From: Desulfobacterales bacterium
GTDB taxonomy: Bacteria > Desulfobacterota > Desulfobacteria > Desulfobacterales > JARGFK01
Direction of reading: 5' to 3'
DNA: 43,421 nucleotides
NCBI GenBank assembly: GCA_029211065.1
Contig: JARGFK010000031.1
Span: 1-43,421 of the forward strand
In this document: positions 1-8,362 of the stretch, piece after piece
Position numbering within the stretch: position 1 is the first letter of the stretch
How the letters are laid out: each line of letters opens with the position of its first letter
Notes under the pieces: generated by a model
Seen by the model: only the letters and a program-made list of their open reading frames with translations
What the model was told of the DNA's origin: nothing
The model's database searches: none
Made by a program: the position numbers and the translations under genes

Positions 1-49
1 CTTTAGGTGGTCAATAATCAATCCGCTTTGAGCGGTTCACATATTCAAG

Positions 50-68
50 CCTCCGGCTTTGCCGGAGG
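50..68. repeat. GC-rich perfect hairpin, possible REP-like element or upstream terminator
   Basis: The arms CCTCCGGC (50-57) and GCCGGAGG (61-68) pair perfectly around a 3-base loop. An outer arm pair, CACATA (38-43) and TATGTG (69-74), lengthens the structure. No U-run follows, so it is not a typical rho-independent terminator for a gene to the left. The nested form and lack of coding around it suit a dispersed palindromic repeat, but only this copy is visible here. Confidence 0.5.
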
Positions 69-102
69 TATGTGACTGTTAACCCTCCATGATAAGGGTC
101 AT

Positions 103-315
103 ATGGCGTCGCCAGAAGATATCCGAAATGAGATCGCCACAAGCTTTACCGCGGCAGTTCCGGAAACACTTCCGCCCACCGCAACCGTACCCCTGAGCCA
201 TTGTACAGACTATCGACTGCAAACCCGGAATGAGCCGCTGCCGAATGAATTCCGGCCGGACCCGGTGATGTTCCGGTTAAAAAAAATGCATGAAAGGGAA
301 CCGGCAACTCCATGA
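103..315 (+). CDS. small hypothetical protein, 70 aa
   Basis: This short reading frame has a possible ribosome-binding AAGGG five bases before its ATG. Its stop overlaps the start of the next gene in an ATGA arrangement, which suggests translational coupling. The product is proline- and threonine-rich in its first half, has no membrane segment and no motif I recognise. The coupling is the main reason to keep it. A chance frame is a real alternative. Confidence 0.4.
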   Translation: MASPEDIRNEIATSFTAAVPETLPPTATVPLSHCTDYRLQTRNEPLPNEFRPDPVMFRLKKMHEREPATP

Positions 316-926
316 ACACAATTTCAAAAGCACACCTTTTTATCGCCATATTTTCACTGTGTTTGATTTTCTATTTGTTTTTGCCGGTTGCTTACGACTT
401 TTTCACACCGTCCGACCGGTCGAAGCTGTGGCTTGAAAATTCCGAAAGCATCGGTACGGAGTTTATCCTGTTATTGCTTTTTTCAACCCTGACGGCGTTT
501 GGGCTCACCAGCCTGATTGATTACTTCTATGCCAGAATGCGGAAGTGGCGGTTCCACCGGCCGAGACTCGGTGAAATAATGAAATCCCTCGACTATATTT
601 CCGAGGAAGACCTTCGCAAAGCCCTGGCGCAGCAAAAGATCAGACTCAGTGACATCCTGGTGCAGGCAGGCCGCATAACCCCTGAGCAGAAGGATTTTGC
701 CTTGGTGCTGCAGAAAAAGAAAAATAAAATGATCGGTGAGATCCTGATTGAACTGGGGTTCATTACTAAAAAGGAGCTTTTCTGGGCGCTGAAAGAAAGG
801 CACAAAAAGATCGGCAGTATCTTAAAGGAAATGAACCTGGTGAGCGATTATGACATCGATTGCGCGTTGATGCTGGAAAAGAAAGGCCGCATGGATAAAA
901 GCGGCAAGATAATTGAAATGCTATAA
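312..926 (+). CDS. membrane protein with four MshEN-like half-motifs
   Basis: This 204-residue protein has two hydrophobic segments (about 8-30 and 50-70) followed by a cytoplasmic region made of four copies of a 24-residue pattern, starting near residues 85, 111, 140 and 166. The pattern follows RLGxxLVxxGxIxxxxLxxxLxxQ, as in the N-terminal domain of MshE/PilB/GspE type II secretion and pilus ATPases. Copy one begins RLGEIM and ends AQQ; copy two begins RLSDILVQAG; copy three holds IGEILIELG. In MshE this motif binds c-di-GMP. The repeats here are packed with 2-5 residues between them rather than the long spacer of MshE, so binding is uncertain. There is no ATPase domain. A PilZ fragment follows 12 bases downstream, which supports a second-messenger role. 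Confidence 0.7.
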   Translation: MNTISKAHLFIAIFSLCLIFYLFLPVAYDFFTPSDRSKLWLENSESIGTEFILLLLFSTLTAFGLTSLIDYFYARMRKWRFHRPRLGEIMKSLDYISEEDLRKALAQQKIRLSDILVQAGRITPEQKDFALVLQKKKNKMIGEILIELGFITKKELFWALKERHKKIGSILKEMNLVSDYDIDCALMLEKKGRMDKSGKIIEML

Positions 927-938
927 AGGGGTTCGGAT

Positions 939-1112
939 ATGAGCACCACAGAGCAAAGACGCTATTTGCGGCAAGAAACGGATATCCCTATAACGATTTG
1001 CAAAGACGAAGAAAAGATCCCCGCAACGATGATCGATATCAGCGAAGGCGGCATTGCAATAGTTTCAGAAAGAGGTTTATTTCCCGGCGCTGAGGTTGAT
1101 ATCATAGGGTAA
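939..1112 (+). pseudogene. truncated PilZ-domain protein, 57 aa
   Basis: The frame starts at ATG 939 after a GGGG-containing leader and ends at TAA 1110-1112. Its 57 residues contain the two signature elements of a c-di-GMP-binding PilZ domain: an RxxxR motif at residues 7-11 (RRYLR) and DxSxxG at 33-38 (DISEGG). A PilZ domain normally has about 100 residues. This product stops right after the strand that follows GLFPGAEVDI, so the second half of the barrel is missing. The frame of the next gene opens at about position 1100, inside the end of this one, which suggests a deletion or insertion junction. It may be an inactive remnant rather than a working receptor. Confidence 0.7.
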
Positions 1113-1120
1113 TAATTTCG

Positions 1121-1528
1121 TTGTGCCTTTGGCTGGCATTAATCGGATTGTCTGGATGCTGCCTCCAAAGTGTGAATTTGAAACCCAAATTGGATGCTAT
1201 AGATCTAAAAGCAGCCAAGGTGGGGTCATTTAGCGCCGAAACAGAGTTCAAGTTTAAGGACTGTTGCCCAAGCAAAGAACAAGAAAAAATTGCACTCTCT
1301 ATACAGTCAAAAATAGTTGGCTTGTACGAAAAACTTCTAAATGATGAAATATCCATAGAAACATACAACCAGAAAGTTCAGGCTGCTGCCGATGCAATAG
1401 GCAAAGTGGTGCTATCATGTGCTTTATCAAGCAAAGAATTGCCCCTCACCAAGACAGTCCCTGTAATACCACCCATGAGTTTGGAGAAGGCATGGGAGAA
1501 TTTAAAGCAGGTTGATCGAAATTTGTAA
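1121..1528 (+). CDS. putative lipoprotein lacking a clear start
   Basis: The only start offered is TTG 1121, without a ribosome site. The first residues (LCLWLALIGLSGCC) form a hydrophobic stretch ending in a lipobox-like LSGC, so the mature protein would begin at a lipidated Cys near residue 13. The positively charged start of a signal peptide is missing. The open frame runs back to about 1100, where it would add Y-H-R-V-I-I-S, so the true start may have been lost at the junction with the PilZ fragment. The rest (about 120 residues) is mostly helical and charged, with no family I recognise. Confidence 0.5.
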   Translation: MCLWLALIGLSGCCLQSVNLKPKLDAIDLKAAKVGSFSAETEFKFKDCCPSKEQEKIALSIQSKIVGLYEKLLNDEISIETYNQKVQAAADAIGKVVLSCALSSKELPLTKTVPVIPPMSLEKAWENLKQVDRNL

Positions 1529-1650
1529 CGAATGAAGCCGATCGCCTACTATCCGGATTATAAGGTGTGTCTGCCTGAGTGAACGAAAAGCGGTACGCCC
1601 GCGTCTGTTGAAATGTGTGTTATTTATAATTGAAACCAAATTGAAGGGAG

Positions 1651-1836
1651 ATGGATATGAAGCTTTCATGTAAACAAATCTGCCGGTTGCAGGAAATGAT
1701 GATGAACTTAAAATGCCCCAAATGCTTCAGCGTCAAGGTTAAACTGTGTGATGAAGAAAAGGACAAAAATGCAGAGTGCGAATCCTGCAAATGTGAATTC
1801 GAATTCAAACCTGAACTCCTTGCGGGCCATGAGTGA
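1651..1836 (+). CDS. zinc-ribbon-like miniprotein, 61 aa
   Basis: This small protein follows a good ribosome site (GAAGGGAG). ATG 1651 and ATG 1657 are both possible starts. It has two CxxC knuckles, CPKC near residue 22 and CESC near residue 44, spaced as in a zinc ribbon, with a highly charged loop between them and an acidic tail. Such proteins bind Zn and act as small regulators or protein partners. No specific function can be assigned. It converges on fabH with a 57-base gap. Confidence 0.65.
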   Translation: MDMKLSCKQICRLQEMMMNLKCPKCFSVKVKLCDEEKDKNAECESCKCEFEFKPELLAGHE

Positions 1837-1893
1837 TGGACACCCTGCGGTTTTCTGCGGAAGGTGGGAAATCTGAAACGAGGCAAAAAGCGG

Positions 1894-2901
1894 CTATGGC
1901 AACTTATAGATAACACCACCCCAGGTCAATCCCGCCCCTAAACCGATGAACAGGATAACGTCCTTTGGTTTCAGCATGTTTTTTTCCATGAGTTCGTCAA
2001 GTGCAATCGGAATAGTCGCCGCAGTTGTATTTCCATATCGTTGAATATTGTTATACATTTTTTCTGCCGGGATATTCATCCGTTCCCTGAAGGCTTCGTT
2101 TATTCTCAGGTTTGCCTGATGGGGAATAATCATATCCAGGTCTTCAATTTTCATGTTTGCTTTTGCCAACAGCTCCTCTGTTACTATTGGCAGGCGGGTC
2201 ACAGCCAGTTTGAATACGGCCTTACCATCCATGTAAGGAAAATGTTCCTTGTTTCGTATTACAATCTGACTGATGGCAGGCCCGGATTTTCGAGCAGGTA
2301 ATCCCGCACGCAGGGCTCCTGCATATTTTCCGTCGGCATGGAGAATCGATGTGATGACGCCAACTTCCTCTTCCGTTTCAATTGCTTCAATGCAGACAGC
2401 ACCGGCGCCATCGGCAAAAATAACCGCCGTATCACGGTTTTCGGTTGTCAGCTCCAGGTATCGGCTTTGGTATTCAGCCCCTACCAAAAGGATTTTCTGC
2501 GCTTTTTCACTCCTGATATAGGCATCGCAGATCTCCAGCCCATGCAGAAACCCGGTGCACTGCTGGCGGATATCGAGGGCAGGGACGTTTTCCGCACCCA
2601 GCCGGTTCTGCAGAAAGGCCCCCGAACCCGGCACGTTCACGTCGGGTGTCATGGTTGCAAACACAATTAAATCCAAATCCTCCGGTTTCCAGTGCGCCTT
2701 TTCCAGTGCAATAATGGAAGCCTCATAAGCAAGATCCGATGTCCCGACATCCTCACCTTCCCTGACCCAGTACCTGGCTTCGATGCCTGTGCGCTGCACA
2801 ATCCATTCATTTGATGTGTCCATCAGCCCGGCCAGCTCTTCGTTTGTGACATGTCTATCAGGCACATACCTGCCGGTACTTTTTATAAGTGATCGTTTCA
2901 T
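1894..2901 (-). CDS. fabH: beta-ketoacyl-ACP synthase III (FabH-like)
   Basis: The protein has 335 residues, the usual length for KAS III. The triad is visible: Cys115 in QQCTGFLHG, His261 in PHQANLRI and Asn291 in RYGNTTAATIP. The N-terminal half has the typical TSNEWIVQRTGI segment. KAS III condenses acetyl-CoA (or another acyl-CoA) with malonyl-ACP to start fatty acid synthesis. No other fab genes are beside it, so it may be a second copy with a special primer or a secondary role; CTGF replaces the common CSGF around the nucleophile. Start ATG 2901 fits the family N-terminus. Confidence 0.88.
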   Translation of the reverse strand: MKRSLIKSTGRYVPDRHVTNEELAGLMDTSNEWIVQRTGIEARYWVREGEDVGTSDLAYEASIIALEKAHWKPEDLDLIVFATMTPDVNVPGSGAFLQNRLGAENVPALDIRQQCTGFLHGLEICDAYIRSEKAQKILLVGAEYQSRYLELTTENRDTAVIFADGAGAVCIEAIETEEEVGVITSILHADGKYAGALRAGLPARKSGPAISQIVIRNKEHFPYMDGKAVFKLAVTRLPIVTEELLAKANMKIEDLDMIIPHQANLRINEAFRERMNIPAEKMYNNIQRYGNTTAATIPIALDELMEKNMLKPKDVILFIGLGAGLTWGGVIYKLP

Positions 2902-3034
2902 GGAATAATAATGATCCGTTGTCTTTTCTGTCTGTTTATGAACCGGTAATTGACGAAATAAAGCTTCTGCATATCGTAAAATGCGCTGGAACCATAAGAG
3001 ATCGGGTTTAAGAGGTCAAGAAAAAATGTTTTGA

Positions 3035-3259
3035 GGAAAAAGTTCGGTTTATGGCCTTGTTTCTCTTTACGGGCTGAAAAGCATGATTACCACAGCCCGC
3101 CTGATTGCGCTTGGCGCAGACCGTCGAAAGGAAAGCCGCGGTGCGCACTATCGTTCTGATTATCCCCATACAGATGACGAATCCTACAGGGGAAATTTTT
3201 ACCTTCAGAACCTCAATGACAGATTGGATGCGAAATTTCGACCTGTGGGGGTTCCTTGA
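3035..3259 (+). pseudogene. C-terminal remnant of an L-aspartate oxidase-like flavoprotein
   Basis: The open frame from 3035 to TGA 3257-3259 has no proper start; the first ATG is 3083. It encodes ARLIALGADRRKESRGAHYR followed by SDYP and a tail ending in FRPVGVP. The element R(K/R)ESRGxHYRxDYP is characteristic of the C-terminal helical domain of NadB and the related succinate dehydrogenase/fumarate reductase flavoproteins. The FAD domain and active-site region, more than 400 residues, are absent. I read it as the leftover end of a deleted gene. NadB is more likely than SdhA, given the spacing around ESRG and the acidic tail. Confidence 0.6.
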
Positions 3260-3312
3260 TCCCGTGAAAACGGGTTGTCCTTAAAAGCGTAAGAACGGAT
3301 CGGCCCTTATGC

Positions 3313-3465
3313 CTACCGGTCCTCCAATGAAGGGGACGGATCCTTTTCAGTTTCATTGGTTGCCGCCGCCTTGTTTTCCAGCTTGCGTTGCATTTTTTCC
3401 TCTTTCTTTTTTTTCTTGGCCAATTCTTTCTGACGTTTCTTGAACTGGTAATTGGGTTTTGCCAT
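3313..3465 (-). CDS. small lysine-rich conserved protein, 50 aa
   Basis: The frame runs from ATG 3465 to TAG 3313. An AAAGGAA ribosome site lies six bases upstream of the start. The product begins MAKPNYQFKKRQKELAKKKK and continues with a basic/acidic helical stretch and a Ser/Pro-rich acidic end. Very small proteins starting this way recur in many proteobacteria, so it is more likely real than the longer overlapping frames of the same region. The sequence suggests a nucleic-acid- or ribosome-associated peptide, but its role is unknown. It lies just upstream of the terminator of the cold-shock gene, in the same orientation. Confidence 0.7.
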   Translation of the reverse strand: MAKPNYQFKKRQKELAKKKKKEEKMQRKLENKAAATNETEKDPSPSLEDR

Positions 3466-3560
3466 AGTGTTTCCTTTCTGGTTGCCGGATCGATAAGACT
3501 CGTGAGAACAGGAAAAGACTCTCTGTCGGCAACATTATGGTTTGATGCGGGCAATCATTA

Positions 3561-3598
3561 AAAAAGGCATCCCCCCGTTTAAAAGGAGATGCCTTTAA
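3561..3598 (-). terminator. rho-independent terminator of the cold-shock gene
   Basis: On the minus strand the arms AAAGGCATC and GATGCCTTT (3588-3596 and 3563-3571) form a stem with extra C-G pairs toward the loop, followed by a run of T. It lies about 20 bases after the stop of the cold-shock gene. Confidence 0.85.
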
Positions 3599-3615
3599 TT
3601 GCCTTAAAAAGCAGG

Positions 3616-3816
3616 TTAGACAACGTTTACATTGGCAGCGGCCGGACCTTTCGGCCCTTGCTCGATGTCAAAGGTCACGCGCGCACCATCACTGAGAGAT
3701 TTAAAACCGGCTGCATTGATTGCGCTATGATGCACAAATACATCCGGTCCGTTTTCCTGCTCGATGAATCCAAAGCCTTTGTGGTCATTAAACCACTTAA
3801 CAGTTCCATTTGTCAT
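3616..3816 (-). CDS. cold-shock protein, CspA family
   Basis: The 66-residue protein is a single cold-shock domain. It has the two RNA-binding motifs, RNP1 as KGFGFIEQ and RNP2 as VFVHHSAI, and the usual start GTVKWFND. It binds single-stranded RNA and DNA and melts RNA structure. The ribosome site AAAGGAGG is strong and well spaced from ATG 3816. A clear terminator follows. The 350 bases upstream hold no other gene and would include its promoter and 5' leader, which in this family often controls expression. Confidence 0.95.
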   Translation of the reverse strand: MTNGTVKWFNDHKGFGFIEQENGPDVFVHHSAINAAGFKSLSDGARVTFDIEQGPKGPAAANVNVV

Positions 3817-3905
3817 AATATCATCCTCCTTTCGAAAAATTTCAACGTTACAAACTGGAGGATAATAGCGTTTAACAAACGGATAATTCCCACAGAAAGA
3901 AACAC

Positions 3906-3926
3906 TCCCGCAAATTTATGGCGGGA
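3906..3926 (-). other. hairpin in the 3817-4166 intergenic gap
   Basis: TCCCGC (3906-3911) and GCGGGA (3921-3926) are perfect arms around a 9-base AT-rich loop, about 90-110 bases upstream of the cold-shock start. It may lie in the 5' leader of that gene, but I cannot place the promoter. The rest of the gap shows no gene, repeat or recognisable riboswitch. Confidence 0.35.
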
Positions 3927-4166
3927 CTTAATTGATGCTATAGCTTAATCACCTTTATACGTAATAGCAAGCCAAACCTTTATTATTTTAAATATCAACA
4001 CTTCAGCGCCGCACTCAACTTTTCATCAGACCGTTGCGATGCCGGGCGGATAATCAGAAACAAATTGATTGCGACGTTGCGCTTTCCGACATTTATGCCT
4101 ATTATTTTAGCATGATCTCCAACTTAGGCGATTGCTTCTCAAAACATTTGGAAAGAGAGTGATATT

Positions 4167-6257
4167 ATGTCCCATAACCAGCTCATTCATGAAAAAAGTC
4201 CGTATCTGCTGCAGCACGCCCATAATCCTGTCGCCTGGCAGTCCTGGTCCGAAGAAACTTTTAACCGGGCCAAAGCCGAGAACAAGCCGATTTTTCTTTC
4301 CATCGGGTATGCCACCTGCCACTGGTGTCACGTCATGGAAAAGGAATCTTTTGAGGATGAAGAGGCCGCACGTTATCTCAACGATACCTTTGTCTGTATT
4401 AAAGTTGACCGTGAAGAACGCCCCGACATCGATGCGGTCTATATGGCCGCCTGTCAGATGATGACCGGCAGCGGCGGCTGGCCCCTGAGCATTTTCATGA
4501 CGCCCGAAAAAAAACCGTTTTTCGCAGCCACCTATCTTCCCAAAAATAACCGTTTCGGCCGGCCGGGTCTGATCGATATCTGCCGGCAGGTACGGGAGTT
4601 GTGGTTGAACCAGAAAGAAAAAATAGACACCTCGGCCGACGGGATTGCATCCCAAATGTCCCGGGCATTTGCCTTTGCCGGAGCGGATGAACCCGATGAA
4701 TCCCTGCTGGACGGCGCCTTTCAACAAATCAAACGGGGATTTGATCCCCAGCACGGCGGGTTTGAATCCGCGCCGAAGTTCCCCACGCCGCACCGGCTGC
4801 TTTTTCTGCTGCGCAGCTTTCATCGCAACGGAGACCCACATGCATTGGACATGGTTACGCGGACCCTGGCGGCCATGCGCATGGGGGGTATCTGGGACCA
4901 TGTCGGCTTCGGTTTTCATCGGTATGCAACCGATGCGAAATGGCTCCTGCCGCACTTTGAAAAGATGCTGTATGATCAGGCCCTGATCGCAACAGCTTAC
5001 CTGGAAGCCTACCAGGTCACCAAAGACCCGTTTCTGGCCGCAACCGCCGAAGATATTTTCACCTATGTATTGCGGGACATGACCTCGACCGAGGGCGCCT
5101 TTTATTCGGCTGAGGATGCCGACAGCGAAGGAGAGGAAGGCAAATTCTACATCTGGACGGCGGAAGAATTTAACCGCGTGCTGGCGGATGAGGATGCGAA
5201 ACGCTGGGGTACGATTTTGCGACTGAGTCCCGAAGGCAATTTCCAAGACGAGAGCACGCACAAAAAAACCGGCGCCAACATCCTGCACCTTACCGCCTCC
5301 CTTGACAAATGGGCGGATAAGCTGGGGTTGCCCCAAGGCCAATTGGACGAAGAATGGAAGCGGATCCGGGATAAATTGTTCCAGGTACGCCGAGAGCGGG
5401 TCCATCCGTTAAAGGACGATAAAGTCCTGACCGACTGGAACGGCCTGATGATCGCAGCCTTGTCCCGGGGCGCCCGGTTTTTGAACAGACCGGACTACGA
5501 GCGAGCGGCCCGCAAGGCTGCTCAATTCGTATTGCTGCGCATGCGGGACAGCGAGGGCCGGCTGTTTCACCGCTTCAGAGACGGCGACCTGGCCATCGAG
5601 GCCCAGGCCGGGGATTATGCCTATTTGATTTACGGCCTGCTCAATCTGTACGGGGCCACCTTTGATATTGCTTTTGCCGAGGAAGCCCAGGCCTTGCAGC
5701 TGAATATGATCAGGGACTTTTGGGATGAGACGGACGGGGGCTTTCTCTCCACCCGCCGGGGAAGTGATGAGCTGCCCGTGCGTCCCAAGGAGTTGTATGA
5801 CGGGGCGATCCCTTCGGTGAACTCGGTCGCGCTTTACAATCTGATACTTTTGGGCAGATTGACGGGTGACTCAAAATGGGAAAAGAAAGCCGGCGAACTG
5901 GTCCGGGCGTTTGCCGGAACGGTGAAATCCCAACCGACGGCTTTTGCCTTTTTTCTGTGCGCCCTCGACTTCGCGCTCCACCCCGGCCGGGAGGTCGTCA
6001 TTTCCGGCAGTTCGGAAGCAGCCGACACAAAAGAACTATTGGCTGCATTGAATCTTAATTTCGCCCCATCCGAGGTGACCGTCGTTAAGTCGGATCAAAA
6101 CGCCGAACGCCTGGCTAAATTTGCCGGTTACACCGACGGGTTGCAGGTGATTGCAGACAAAGCGGTTGCGCATGTCTGTCGCAACGGCTCCTGTATTGAT
6201 TCCACCAGCGATACGCAAACCCTGCTGGATCGGATTCTGGGGCATGCGAAAACCTGA
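4167..6257 (+). CDS. DUF255 / YyaL-type thioredoxin-domain protein
   Basis: This 696-residue cytoplasmic protein matches the YyaL/SSP411 family. The N-terminal thioredoxin-like domain has the characteristic [10 protein letters not shown] stretch with Cys51 and Cys54, and the signature HNPVAWQSW before it. The remainder is a large alpha/alpha barrel resembling N-acylglucosamine epimerase/cellobiase folds, with the family landmarks [23 protein letters not shown] and [11 protein letters not shown]. The family is nearly universal but biochemically undefined. The length is normal and the gene intact. The ribosome site GGAAAGAGA precedes ATG 4167. It shares no obvious operon with its neighbours, though the lipoprotein gene starts 36 bases downstream. 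Confidence 0.92.
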   Translation: MSHNQLIHEKSPYLLQHAHNPVAWQSWSEETFNRAKAENKPIFLSIGYATCHWCHVMEKESFEDEEAARYLNDTFVCIKVDREERPDIDAVYMAACQMMTGSGGWPLSIFMTPEKKPFFAATYLPKNNRFGRPGLIDICRQVRELWLNQKEKIDTSADGIASQMSRAFAFAGADEPDESLLDGAFQQIKRGFDPQHGGFESAPKFPTPHRLLFLLRSFHRNGDPHALDMVTRTLAAMRMGGIWDHVGFGFHRYATDAKWLLPHFEKMLYDQALIATAYLEAYQVTKDPFLAATAEDIFTYVLRDMTSTEGAFYSAEDADSEGEEGKFYIWTAEEFNRVLADEDAKRWGTILRLSPEGNFQDESTHKKTGANILHLTASLDKWADKLGLPQGQLDEEWKRIRDKLFQVRRERVHPLKDDKVLTDWNGLMIAALSRGARFLNRPDYERAARKAAQFVLLRMRDSEGRLFHRFRDGDLAIEAQAGDYAYLIYGLLNLYGATFDIAFAEEAQALQLNMIRDFWDETDGGFLSTRRGSDELPVRPKELYDGAIPSVNSVALYNLILLGRLTGDSKWEKKAGELVRAFAGTVKSQPTAFAFFLCALDFALHPGREVVISGSSEAADTKELLAALNLNFAPSEVTVVKSDQNAERLAKFAGYTDGLQVIADKAVAHVCRNGSCIDSTSDTQTLLDRILGHAKT

Positions 6258-6293
6258 CCGGCTGTTCAGTGTGCGGCATCGGTTTTAAGAACT

Positions 6294-6611
6294 ATGAAAC
6301 TCAAAAATCCGATTAAATCAGGTATTGTATTATGTTGCTGCATCACCGTCCTTACTTTCATGGCAGGCTGCGCCCAACCGCCGAAACAGGAAGTCGAGGC
6401 CGCCAATGCCGCTTTGCAGGCAGCCATAACCGCCGAAGCGGAGCAATACGCCGCTGATGAATTGAAAGGGGCGCAGGACTTATCCGCCAAATTGAACGGC
6501 GAGATGGAAAAGAAAGAATACAAAGCGGCAAAACAAACCGCGGTTCAATTAAAAGAAGCGGCTGATAAAGCCAAAGCTGCCGCCAAAAAGACTACTAAAA
6601 AGAAAAAATAA
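6294..6611 (+). CDS. small Ala/Lys-rich lipoprotein
   Basis: This 105-residue product has a signal peptide ending in the lipobox MAGC, so Cys25 should be lipidated. The mature part is a charged alanine-rich helix (AANAALQAAITAEAEQYA), similar to DUF4398-type lipoproteins that form coiled coils at the outer membrane. The last dozen residues are nearly all Lys and Thr, a possible anchor to acidic polymers or peptidoglycan. A strong terminator follows 17 bases after the stop. Confidence 0.75.
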   Translation: MKLKNPIKSGIVLCCCITVLTFMAGCAQPPKQEVEAANAALQAAITAEAEQYAADELKGAQDLSAKLNGEMEKKEYKAAKQTAVQLKEAADKAKAAAKKTTKKKK

Positions 6612-6628
6612 CGGCCTGACTTTTGCCA

Positions 6629-6657
6629 CCCCCGAGAAGGACGTTTCTTCTCGGGGG
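6629..6657 (+). terminator. strong hairpin terminator
   Basis: CCCCCGAGAAG (6629-6639) and CTTCTCGGGGG (6647-6657) give a perfect 11-bp stem around a 7-base loop, shortly after the lipoprotein stop. The following bases are T-rich but not a clean T-run, so termination is likely but may be moderate. Confidence 0.8.
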
Positions 6658-6710
6658 ACTCTAATTCTCTAAAACACACGGGCGACTATTCCTTCCTTTG
6701 GTTTTGTCGT

Positions 6711-7553
6711 ATGGATATCCACATTGCGATGCTCGTATTGCTGGCTGCATTTCTGCATGCCGGCTGGAATGCGATAGTCAAAACGGCATCGGACCGGCTG
6801 CTGGTGATTTCTTCGGTGGCGCTGGGGCAATGTCTGGCAGGGGTGCTGGCCTTACCGTTTGTGCCGGTGCCGGACCCGGCCAGCTGGGCCGCCATCGGCG
6901 TGTCGGCGTTATTTCATTACGCTTATTATGTGTTTCTGATCAATGCCTACCGGTTTGGCGATCTGAGCCAGGTGTATCCCCTGGCCCGGGGGGTTGCGCC
7001 GGTGCTGGTGGCAGTGGGCGCAGCCATATTCGGAGGGGAAATGCTGGCACTGCCGGCAGTTGCCGGGGTGGTGATGGCGTCGACGGGTATCGCCAGCATC
7101 GCATTTTTCCAGAAATCGTCATTAAAGGGCAATTGGGCGGCCCTTTTTTTTGCGGGGGGCACCGGGGTTATCATCGCAGGCTATACCGTGGCAGATGGGA
7201 TCGGGGTCCGTTTGTCGGGCAATCCCTTCGGGTACATTGCCTGGTTGTTTTTATTTGAATTTCCGGTGCTTGTGTTTGTTTTTTACCGGCGCAGGGGCCG
7301 ACTGTTATCGTTGCTCAAGCGCGAATGGTTGCCTTACGTCGGAACCGGGATCAGTTCGGTTCTGGCTTACAGCCTTGTGATCTTTGCGGTGGCTTTTGCC
7401 CCCATGGCGGCGGTTTCCGCCCTGCGGGAATCGAGTGTGATCATCGCCGCCATGATCGGCACCCTTATCTTAGGAGAGCGGCCCTGGCGCCTGCGCGTGG
7501 CAGCAGCAGTGATGGTCGCCGGCGGTGTGACCCTGATTGCCGGCATATGGTGA
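6711..7553 (+). CDS. EamA/DMT-family transporter
   Basis: The protein has 280 residues and about ten hydrophobic segments. It is organised as two repeats of the EamA domain, as in drug/metabolite transporters (RhaT, YdcZ and relatives). Typical features are the opening AAFLHAGWNAIVK, the mid-repeat YPLARGVAPV and the second-repeat ALRESSVIIAAMIGTLILGE. The substrate cannot be read from sequence; such exporters handle amino acids, sugars or nucleotide-related metabolites. The gene stands alone between a terminator and the convergent CBS-ACT gene. Confidence 0.88.
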   Translation: MDIHIAMLVLLAAFLHAGWNAIVKTASDRLLVISSVALGQCLAGVLALPFVPVPDPASWAAIGVSALFHYAYYVFLINAYRFGDLSQVYPLARGVAPVLVAVGAAIFGGEMLALPAVAGVVMASTGIASIAFFQKSSLKGNWAALFFAGGTGVIIAGYTVADGIGVRLSGNPFGYIAWLFLFEFPVLVFVFYRRRGRLLSLLKREWLPYVGTGISSVLAYSLVIFAVAFAPMAAVSALRESSVIIAAMIGTLILGERPWRLRVAAAVMVAGGVTLIAGIW

Positions 7554-7603
7554 GCGCGGGTTTTCTGCCGGCCGTTTTTCGTACTTCCCTTTATATTTAG
7601 CGC

Positions 7604-8284
7604 CTATGAATAGATCTCTCTCCGGTTTTCGCGGTGATCCACCATGTAAAGCAGCCGGGCTTTTTCCAGCAGTTTTTCCTTGAGGTCCTGAACGCTCCCG
7701 CGGTCGATGCCGTACATGCGGATATACCCCCAGCGAAAGCCTTCCGGCGCTTTTTCATACGAAGTCAGGATGCTTGCCATGCGTCCGCCAAAATCACGAA
7801 TGATATCCGCCACCTCTTTAATGGACCCGGGTCGGTCTTCCAGCAGGAAACCAAACTGGATCCCTTTTTTGCCGATTCCGGTCAGTGATATGATGACCCG
7901 GAAGAGGTCCGTCTGGGTGATGATGCCCACCAGAGCGCCTTGCTGACCCAGAACCGGGGCACCCGATATCTTATGCTTCAGCAGTACCTCGGCAGTTTCT
8001 TCCACGGTGAAGTCAAACGGAACCGTGACGGGGTCCGGGGTCATGATGTTTTCCACCTTCAGGGTGGAGATGAGGTAGAGAAGTTCGTGAACTTCCAGAG
8101 TGGTGGCGTCCGAGGCCGACGTTCGTTTCAGGTCTCGATCCGTTACGATTCCCTTGAGCTTGCCGTTCTTCAAGACCGGCAGCACCCGGATAGCATGCGT
8201 TTTCAACAACGTCATGGCGGTCTGCATGGAATCATTCACGTCAACGGTAATGACCGGTTGGCTCATCCAATCTTTTACCAGCAT
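7604..8284 (-). CDS. CBS-pair plus ACT-domain protein, sigma-54 controlled
   Basis: I choose ATG 8284 because GGAGG sits seven bases upstream; the frame can be opened to 8311 but has no ribosome site there. The 226-residue product has two CBS motifs (about 1-55 and 80-140, with VKDWMSQPVITVD and VENIMTPDPVTVP) and a C-terminal ACT-like domain starting near FGFLLEDRPGSIKEV. CBS pairs bind adenosyl nucleotides and ACT domains bind amino acids, so this is probably a ligand-sensing regulatory protein of the AcuB type. A sigma-54 promoter lies about 80 bases upstream, and the NtrC-type regulator gene sits just beyond. I infer that the regulator may control this gene. Confidence 0.88.
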   Translation of the reverse strand: MLVKDWMSQPVITVDVNDSMQTAMTLLKTHAIRVLPVLKNGKLKGIVTDRDLKRTSASDATTLEVHELLYLISTLKVENIMTPDPVTVPFDFTVEETAEVLLKHKISGAPVLGQQGALVGIITQTDLFRVIISLTGIGKKGIQFGFLLEDRPGSIKEVADIIRDFGGRMASILTSYEKAPEGFRWGYIRMYGIDRGSVQDLKEKLLEKARLLYMVDHRENRREIYS

Positions 8285-8362
8285 AATACACCTCCATGGT
8301 TTGTTTTTCATAACGCGATATTTGGATAACGTTCCTTTTTACCCAATTTCAGCAATAAATAG

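Noticed and set aside
3213-3554. 113-residue minus-strand frame overlapping the lysine-rich miniprotein
   Set aside because: The composition looks random and it has no ribosome site. The 50-residue frame inside it has both a site and a typical protein start.
4107-5405. 432-residue minus-strand frame across the DUF255 gene
   Set aside because: It is the antisense of a clearly conserved protein, an effect of GC-rich codon bias.
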